The translations under genes were made by a program, and so were the position numbers. A stretch of DNA of 64,000 nucleotides, from assembly GCA_037389465.1 (NCBI GenBank), contig JAZARR010000296.1, positions 248,001 through 312,000 on the forward strand. The letters run 5' to 3'. A model generated the notes under the pieces. It was not told the origin of the DNA and did not search any database. It saw nothing but the letters and a program-made list of their open reading frames with translations. The DNA comes from Baylisascaris procyonis (taxonomy: Eukaryota > Nematoda > Chromadorea > Rhabditida > Ascarididae). Position 1 is the first letter of the stretch, and every line of letters begins with the position of its first letter. This document shows, piece by piece, positions 56,212-64,000 of this stretch.

Positions 56212-59200
56212 ATCTAGAAAACGAGACCAAAAAAAAAAGTTCGGTCCAACCCTATAGCATGTTCAATAATATTCGTTACTGTGTATTTGTGTGCTACATC
56301 CGTAGATAAAATATTCGTATATTTAAAAAGCGGTCACTTATTTGATGCACCGGTCAATCGAATGAAAGTGACCAGTACGATGCTATCACAGAACAGAACG
56401 TCCATTCCTCAAAAGTTTCTTGATGACCACTAAACTTTTATCGATATACTTTGAGTCGTAAGGATCCCAAAAATGTTGGCATTTACAATTGGAAATTTTC
56501 CACAACGAATAGCGTTCTCTTGGACCAAAATGTGGGACTGATGGAAAAAAATATAACTAAAACAGGAGGGATTCTTTGAACTCGATTGTCATGAGACGCA
56601 GTGCAATCAAGTTTATTCGATAGTTGAATGATTTTTTGAAGATCCCAAGCTAAAGTCCGGTGAGAGTGTCCATCACGACTAAAACTTCTGATTTTCGATA
56701 GTGGCATTTTTTGAGTCCTGAAGCGTATCCGTACGGAATCTGATGACCTGAGAATTGTTAAAGATGAGTACGATATCTTATAGTAGTACCAATTGCACTC
56801 GATGTATTCGCGAATGGCAACCAAAACTTCTCTGTCGATTCATCTACACATTCAGCCAACATTCATTCACGGGAGTAGAAAGGAGAGGGGAAGGGATCTG
56901 CATTCTTCCTACCATTCAAGCTGAATTTATATCAGCAATTGTTATATTTTATGACTTTTTACCAACATTTTTGATGAACACATAAAGTTCTACTAGTAAG
57001 AGGTAAGTTTATGAAGGTCTCCAAAAAATATAAAAATCCGAGAAATCTATAAAAATTTTAAGAATTTGAAGAATTACCAAGTTCTTAGGCATCCGTTTTT
57101 GTCACCTCTTGAAAAGAAACACACCTGCTAAACCGGAACTTCTTGTCTTTGTAGTGCAATTAAGTATATAAGATATTAATATAAAAGCAATATAGGAGAA
57201 ACTTGAGTGAAATTTCCTTGTCGGAGCACAATTGTTTCGCGCAAATTTGTACCCCTTAGAATAAAATTCTCCCTTTCTGCAGAAAAGAAAAACTGGAAAT
57301 AATATTTTTTTCGACATGAATTATAAATAAGATTAGAAACTTGAAAATAATGAATGTGTTCTCCTGAAATCAGCCTTCTCTCATGAAGAAATTGCCACAA
57401 TGGAATGGTCACAATGACGTGCAATAGAAGCGTTGCGCTGAACGAAATGCAATGCTGCAGTTTTCAGTCGGCTTGAATTGCGCTTTATTGCCAGTCATCT
57501 TCACTAACCCACAAAGACAGCACAAGCGCACGCTCAGCTGATTTTGAGCCGCGACGCGTTGCACATTATAGAAGGTGCTTGTTGAGTAGCGATGTGCAAT
57601 TTTTTTAGGCCTTTCTTTTTGGTTCCATTTCCCTATTGAAATTTGCATAAATTGTGCTATATCTATATCCATCTTCCCTCCCACATTTGCATATTATTTA
57701 TCCAAATCTAATCAAGTTTTACTCAATTGTTCTTCCTTGTTCTCCTCAACAAAGTTGTGAATTTTTCCAATATAATAGATTTAATAAATAATTTTTTAAA
57801 AAAATTTATCAATAAGATCACTGCACAGATTTGCAGGTAGGTTCTTCTTTATAAAAATTAAGGTTACATATATTGATAAACAAAACTTGGGTAATTGAAT
57901 AGGCATTATTTATCGATTGCCTTCACGTTTTATGTGTTGCTGCGTGTTGCGTCTATCGTAAGACTTATTTGACGCCGAATTATCACTATTATTTTTCCGA
58001 TTTATAAAATAGAATCATTCGGTTCTCTTTTTTTCTGGTTTTTCGATTTTCTGATTCCGCGTTTTAATTATATAATCACCTTTTTTTGCGACATGAAGAC
58101 CATATAGATGGGATCGTTTCATTTAGCGTTTTATTCGCATATTTAAATATCGATTTTTTTGGAAGAAAGTTTTTATAGAGAATATCATATAAGATAATGA
58201 TATTGTTGAGATTATTGCTATGAAAATTCAAACTGTTAAATTGCAACGAATGATAATATTGTTTATTGTTTATCATCGAATTTTAAATAAAGAATCGTTT
58301 ATTTTTATTTTTCGAATTTTAAATAATTTAGATCAAAATTTTGAGCTCCTAATTGCCCTCCGTGTTTACAGATTCACCTATTTAGTTGTTACGTCTATTT
58401 TCTTAAGAAATAATGCAGTTACGCAATCGTTATCCATAAAGCATTAAGTTCTTTACCGTAAAGAAAAAATATTAGACAGTAAGAAATGAAGAGGAAGCAG
58501 AAAAATCGATGAAAGTATTTCCTGTCCTATGATTTGCAGATTGTTTATTCGTCAGCTTAGAGCTTAATTAAATCCTAATATTCGAAGGATAGAGGGGGAT
58601 TGGGGTGGAGAATAAGGTAGAGGATATAGGAAGAGGGAATATGAGGATGTTAAAATGCCCACCATCTTTGAAACCACTAGAAGGTGAGGCGTTGTCATAT
58701 GTTTGAGTAAAAAGACAAGTACCACTAGGCACGCAATATGTTTATTGTCGTTCCTCACATATACACCTCAATACAGTGTCCATCCTATCATAGCATAACG
58801 ATCAGCTAATATATTATATCGCATTTCTATTTAATATTTTATTGCTTATCCAGGAAATACTTATTTTTTTTTACTTTCCTGTAAGCATTTTTTCTCTTTT
58901 TTTTACCAGAAAATTTACCTCCGTAGAGCTTATATAGTTAGTTGGTCATACCTAAGGCCCAAGTTCTCATGCGGCTACATGCGATAGTTTGGTAGGAGTT
59001 TATGGTAGGATTGTAGCCGCTGGCTGACCCAAAATTTTTACTCGAAGTTGTTCCCCATGAGGAAGGGAAGGGGATTATAGACGTCCTAAACGAGGATATC
59101 GATTTCATTTTTAGCAGCTTCTAAATGCAAGGGGTAAATGCAACGGCAATTGGTTTTTTTGTCCTTTAGCCTAAGCGAAAGGTGTTCGCTCGTTCTCGAA

Positions 59201-59941
59201 ATGAAACAAAGTGTTCCTGAGAACCTGGGAAACTAAAAGTGGTAAAAATCTTTTTAAATAAGTTTCGCTGGACTAGGACTTGGATCCGAGGAACCGCATG
59301 GATGATACATGGCAGGTACGAAGCTAAAAATAGTGGCACCCAAAAAGCGAAGGTGATATTCGTGGTCAGCGTGTGAAAAAATTTGTTCTAGTTCTTAGAA
59401 AAACCATCGGTTTGCGATTCCAGGTGAGCACGACTATCACAGAAAATCAACTATCCTCCCTGTTCACTTTCTCTTCAAACTTCAACTCATTCCCCATGTT
59501 TTGCCATTGAGTTTCATCGTCATCCGCATTCATGTTCTTGGATCATAACACCGCATAGTTTTTTCTTTTCTATTTCGAACTTCTTCCCCACTAATCTCCG
59601 TTGAATTTCAGGGTCGCCATTCTTTTCTTCCATTTTAGATATTCTGATACATAGGTGCTCGATGAAGTTTCATACAGTTGGAAGCGTGATTGATTAGCGA
59701 GAGAAAAAAGGTATCGATAGCAATTGGGCACGTTGTGAGTGGAAAGATTGCAGATAGAGATTGAGAAGTGACAGTAAGGTAAAGAAAATAAGTTTGCACT
59801 AGACAGCGAACGCATCACCTAAAAGCGCCGTCGAACGAAAAAGCACAAGAACAGTCATTTGTGAGGATAAGCACTCTTGGCTGCAATCATGCAACTGTTC
59901 GGTCATTGCAAAAATAATATTTGAAAATGTTGTTGTTTCAG
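56212..59941. other. Intergenic or upstream intron of the DCAF5-like gene
   Basis: No supported exon. Minus-strand ORFs at 56.5-56.8 and 57.4-57.7 kb lack splice borders or recognised motifs. Upstream exons of the DCAF5-like gene may be hidden here. Confidence 0.45.
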
Positions 59942-61117
59942 TGTCGACTTATCTGAGAATTGCGCGTTGTTGGAAAATAATCCAGCGACAATGGGGGTGG
60001 GCCGAAGGTGTGCACGAGGTCGGTCGGTGGGTGCTCACGTGAGTCAACGGGAGCTCGGCTGTGCGGAACATCCTTCGCTGGCGTTACCCTTTCTCCCCAC
60101 CTCGGATACGCCGATCTATCAGAAGGATGTTAAAGGGCATTTCGGATGTGTTAATGCTATCGAGGCGTCCCTCGATGAGAACTATTTAGCGAGTGGTTTG
60201 TTATTCATATACTTTTATCGCAACTGCGAAGGCTTAGTCTACCCAGTCTGTCGGCGTGACTATAATGTTTTTCAAAGGAATCTTTATTCACAGAACACCA
60301 AAAATGACTGCAGTGAAGCAGTGGAGTACAGGAAGAACATCAATGCATATGATCAAAAAAAGTTCGTCCGAGACTATGTCATAAAGCAACTCCAAGACAC
60401 CACATCACATCCATGCATTAGTCATCAAAAATCGGGCACTCCCTGACGAATTTTCATGAACCATTCTTACAATGTTGCGTAAATTGAAACCTTTTAGAGG
60501 ATACATAAATACAGTCAAAGTCCAAGCCTCCACAACATTATCTAGAAAGCTGTCCCACAACCCGTACCACTCTTTACTGAAACATATATAGAACATTATT
60601 CAGTAAGCATTTCTTGCGTGCTAACTGAAAACGATGATCACGACGACTGCGATGAGGAGCAAAAATAAAGAGACTGTCAAAGGATGCATCAGAAAATCCA
60701 TTGATTATTTTATTGCATAATGCCAAATGAAGCATTACTCTTCTATGGTCTAAACTCTCAATGCAAAAGATCTTAAGGCGCACAACATAGTCGACTTTAT
60801 AAGGACCAGGAAACACTTTATTAAAGGCTATGTGGGTGAAATACTTTTAGACGTTTCAAATACATTTGATGTCAGAAATTAAGTGAAGTGACGAAACCTG
60901 TGAGCAATATTCTTTGATAGGACGGTAGTATGTTACAAAGGCTTTACAATAATGCTCAATGCATTCGTGCTGCAATGACCGCAAAATCAATAATATTTCA
61001 CCGCAGTGAAAATCCCAATAGAGATTGGGACTTACCAATCCACCGAGGTCATTTTCCGTTCATGGCAAACGTATTTCGTCTTTCTGAAGCATACATTCAA
61101 GCTGAAGCATACATTAC

Positions 61118-61167
<50 letters not shown>

Positions 61168-63008
61168 TGAAGCATACATTATATATAAGACGTGGCATTT
61201 CTCACGAGAAACATATAACTGCCAAACATTGGACCATGTGGAAAACATATTGAGATCATTAGTCAGTTGCTAAAATTGATAGCTTTATCGACAAGAAACG
61301 GAGAGATTTTAAGGTTGTCAGCAAACAATTTACACATACTTGAGAGCTCATCCGATAGGTCCATTAACAAATGTGATGTAGAATAGCGACCCCCGAACAC
61401 TGCCTTGATGAACGCCCATTTGAAATAGAACAGCTTTACGATAATTATTCGTCTATGCTAACTTTAAAGGCCTTCTCAGAAAAAAGAGCATATATATTTG
61501 AGCAAAGTACCATCTATCCCATAGGCATGCTGCTTATGTCAGAATTTATCTGTTATGACAAACTATACCAAAACCCTTCGAATGACCATCACATCAAAAG
61601 CCTTCGTAAACGAAATCCGTTCGAATATTTTTGTTCATTGTACTCGTTTCACTATACCAGTTCGAAGAAATTTTCAGTAGTAATAAACAGGCTCAATGTG
61701 GACTCAGATTCTAATAAAACATCCATCTCCCCCTTAATGCCACCATTCTATGGCCCTTTGAGCTTTCCTGTCCACCATCTCCAATGTTGAAGTTGCCGAA
61801 TGCAAATTGGATCGGATACAGACTTCCTTACAGAACAGATCCATGGGATTGGTCATAAGGGCTGTGACGATAAATAAATTGTTTCTTTCTGTGGAATTGA
61901 GTTTCTTGAAGCACAGCAACTAATTATTTAATATTGAGATGTTCCCATTTCCTTCGCTTACATTAAGATTCACCTCATATCCTAACTTTGTATCATATCG
62001 TTTCCCTCCTCTCTAAACATTCAAGAAAAACCTAATGAAAGTTCACATTGATTGCTACTATAACATTCTCAATTTGCCCAGATTGCGCAAATTTGTCGAT
62101 TTATGACTCGCATTGTACGGTAAGCCTTATCAGTTTTGTAACATTCACTAGATGGCAGTAGTGCTAATGAGCACTCTGTTATAAGCAATCCTCATCCATT
62201 TTTGGAACATCGTTTGAAGTGTCACAATCTTTCAACTATTATTGGCAATGCGGTATTTGTTGTAAAATATACTGTCGAGAGGTAAATCAATAAAAGCCAA
62301 AAGTTTATCAACTATTCAATACTCAATACTTTTAGTATATTCAATCGTCTGCTTTACAAAAAAACACTAATTGTGCTATATAGTTTAGGGCGCATTCTTA
62401 CCTGTTTTGATGTTTAATGGCTGACGGATAACTAGGATATTAGAGTTTTCATATTCAAGCCCACTATTTTGCAATTTACCCACTCTTTATGAGATGTTTT
62501 ATCTCTCTTTCTAAGACACTACAAAATGAAGAAAAGTTTGATTAGACGGCTAGAATGAGATGGAGCACGTTTGCAGCGTCGTTCAAAGCTAACAATTTTT
62601 CATTCATATGAATGCAATATGGGCGAATCGTTTGCATCAAAAAGTGCCAAAATAATGACATTTTTTTGACTAAATTGAACATATTCATCTCAGTCAATAG
62701 CCATCATTTACTAGCCTAGTTTTGCCTCAATTTAAACTTATAAATGATCCAGTGAGTAGTACTATATGATCATCAATAGATGAGACATTCGCTTAAATCC
62801 CACTAAGCTTTAATCAATTCATTTGCAGTTTTATTTTATAGAGTTATCATGTGCTTATCAATGCAATAATTTAAATGATAGGAGGAGACGATCGTCGTGT
62901 ATTGATGTGGAGTGTGGCAAGCGTACAAGCGGATGAACAACCGAAACCAATTGCGATCATGCGTCAGACGCATTATTCTAATATCTTTTCGGTTGCCTTC
63001 TCCAACAA
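59942..63008 (+). CDS. DCAF5: DCAF5/WDR22-like WD40 protein, partial
   Basis: Substrate receptor of CUL4-DDB1 ubiquitin ligases in family members. Two exons are resolved. Exon 59942-60195 (after TTTCAG) ends with KDVKGHFGCVNAIEASLDEN and YLASG. Exon 62882-63008 starts GGDDRRVLMWSV and contains QTHYSNIFSVAFSN. Their junction splits a Gly codon in phase. GH-GCVNAIE, SGGDDRRVL-W and HHSNIF-like motifs in this order are what I know from the first two WD repeats of DCAF5. The 5' part of the first exon (VDLSENCALLENNPATMGVG) is GC-rich, with an in-frame ATG at 59,991 that could be the start. Upstream exons are not excluded. Later WD repeats were not found, so the gene probably continues past the window. 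The second donor is GTTTGT. The 2.7 kb intron holds a LINE fragment. Confidence 0.85.
60405..61650 (-). mobile_element. Decayed LINE (non-LTR retrotransposon) reverse transcriptase fragment
   Basis: On the minus strand, pieces of reverse transcriptase appear in the correct order but in changing frames. They are SFTKAFDVM near 61,590 (motif A), QGSVRGSLFYITFVNGPIG near 61,390, CKLFADNLKIS near 61,310 (catalytic FADD changed to FADN), AFVTYYRPIKEYCSQVSS near 60,930, then the C-terminal region with RLKIFCIESLDHRRVML, LALCNKIINGFSDASFDSLF and LWDSFLDNVVEAWTL near 60,530. These are typical of the CR1/jockey group of LINE ORF2 C-termini. Many frameshifts and stops, plus an AT array at 61,120 inside the element, show it is dead. 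It lies antisense in the DCAF5-like intron. The 5' limit is not clear. Confidence 0.85.
61120..61163. repeat. AT microsatellite within the LINE fragment
   Basis: A 44-bp perfect AT array flanked by three copies of TGAAGCATACATT (61,085, 61,103 and 61,168). Confidence 0.95.
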
Positions 63009-64000
63009 GTTTGTTTTCTTTGTTTACTTATTCGTCTTAATGATAGAAAATTTTATTTATTTATTTTTCTAATGGATCTGACAAGTTCTGCAAAGTTTTA
63101 TTTGGTATTGTTTCAGCTAAAGACCGAATGATCATGCTATCATGTTTTATGAATTGGTTGTTGATTGTGTTTTATTAGCCATTATCGTACTCATGAGTGA
63201 ATAAAGTGTTCTCCTTACGTCGTCCTAATTGTGCACTTCTTTGCTTTCGCTTTCGGAATGCTTTTAAGTACTTTAAAAATAATTAAAAGAATAAATAATA
63301 GTTTTACATATTTTTTGACGCATCTATCTTGTCTTAAATCCAAAAATTTATAAACGATAGTTTTCCTTGTTCCTTGGGGAATCTGTCCTGTCTTCAATCC
63401 TGAAATTTGTTTGCATTCTCGACTGAGGTGATACCTTGTCGCCGTTGTCGGTGAATTGTTTATATTATGCGTTATACTTTAAAGAATTGATCTCATTGGT
63501 AGATAAAGTATTTCCAATACTCAAATTTCCAGCTTGCTGGTTGCATTTGCTTTATTTATTTGGCGATAATTGTGATGAACTGTGAACACTAGTATACATA
63601 CAGTTGCAGAAAAACATATGTGTTTATTAAAATGTGCTAAGTTTAATTTCAACCATCACCTATCGTTTCGCCATTTCAATTCTCTTGTTTTTTTCGATGC
63701 GATAATCCCTATCCAACCTCATCTCTCCATCTTCTCCTTGAAAAAGCTATCACAACGAAATAGCTGCTGAATCATTGCCAAAATTTCCATATTAGAGTGC
63801 CGAAAACAAATGGGTTGTAATTGACCACAAAGAAATCATTTCGAAGTAACAACTGTCTTGAATTTATTTAAAGTCATCAGGGCAGAGGTTTAGGTTACAA
63901 TCTAATGCAACGTTTTGATAATATCGATGCCCTATATAAAGGTTTTGATGGTTCAACATTACATGTATTAGACTCTTAATGCTATCCAATGGTATACATA
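63009..64000. other. Right edge, intron of the DCAF5-like gene or beyond
   Basis: No WD40 exon continuing the DCAF5 frame was found. A short open piece near 63,910-63,980 does not match the family. Confidence 0.4.

Noticed and set aside
56483..56824. 113-codon minus-strand ORF suspected to be a transposase
   Set aside because: No DDE/D motif or terminal inverted repeats could be seen.

Overview
This is a eukaryotic, AT-rich (by eye roughly one third G+C) chromosomal window from an invertebrate animal, most likely a nematode. There is no bacterial gene organisation. Genes are split into short exons (about 50-270 bp) by introns of about 0.3-2.7 kb, and long perfect (AT)n microsatellites recur. 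The short cyclin K without the long vertebrate tail and the small secreted-peptide genes fit a nematode, but species and clade cannot be read from the sequence.

Four conserved genes can be assembled by hand with splice phases that agree at every resolved junction: (1) plus strand, about 17.5-25.9 kb, a two-pore-domain K+ channel of the THIK (KCNK12/13) type; (2) minus strand, 33,776-28,120, a complete 7-exon cyclin K of 244 aa; (3) minus strand, 43,062-36,435, a complete 6-exon MCTS1 of 183 aa; (4) plus strand, 59,942-63,008, the first WD40 exons of a DCAF5/WDR22-like protein that probably runs off the right edge. The large DCAF5 intron holds a decayed LINE in antisense.

Less certain genes were assembled only from phase-compatible, coding-like exons. 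They are an unrecognised gene at about 1-4.2 kb (+), another at 43.9-46.3 kb (+), a two-exon secreted protein of 86 aa at 51.2-52.9 kb (+), and a two-exon secreted cationic peptide of 51 aa at 55.8-56.2 kb (+). There is also an ORF with three 11-residue repeats that diverges from cyclin K at 33.8 kb (+). Broken coding-like segments lie at 14.7-15.1 kb (-) and 29.3-30.0 kb (+, inside a cyclin K intron).

The remaining sequence is intergenic or intronic: seven perfect (AT)n arrays, a GAAA/CAAA array, several short tandem duplications of 33-98 bp, a GC-rich degenerate minisatellite near 5 kb and two G-quadruplex motifs. I saw no tRNA, rRNA or CRISPR array. The genes do not form a pathway. Cyclin K acts in transcription elongation, MCTS1 in translation re-initiation, DCAF5 in ubiquitin ligation, and the channel in membrane excitability.
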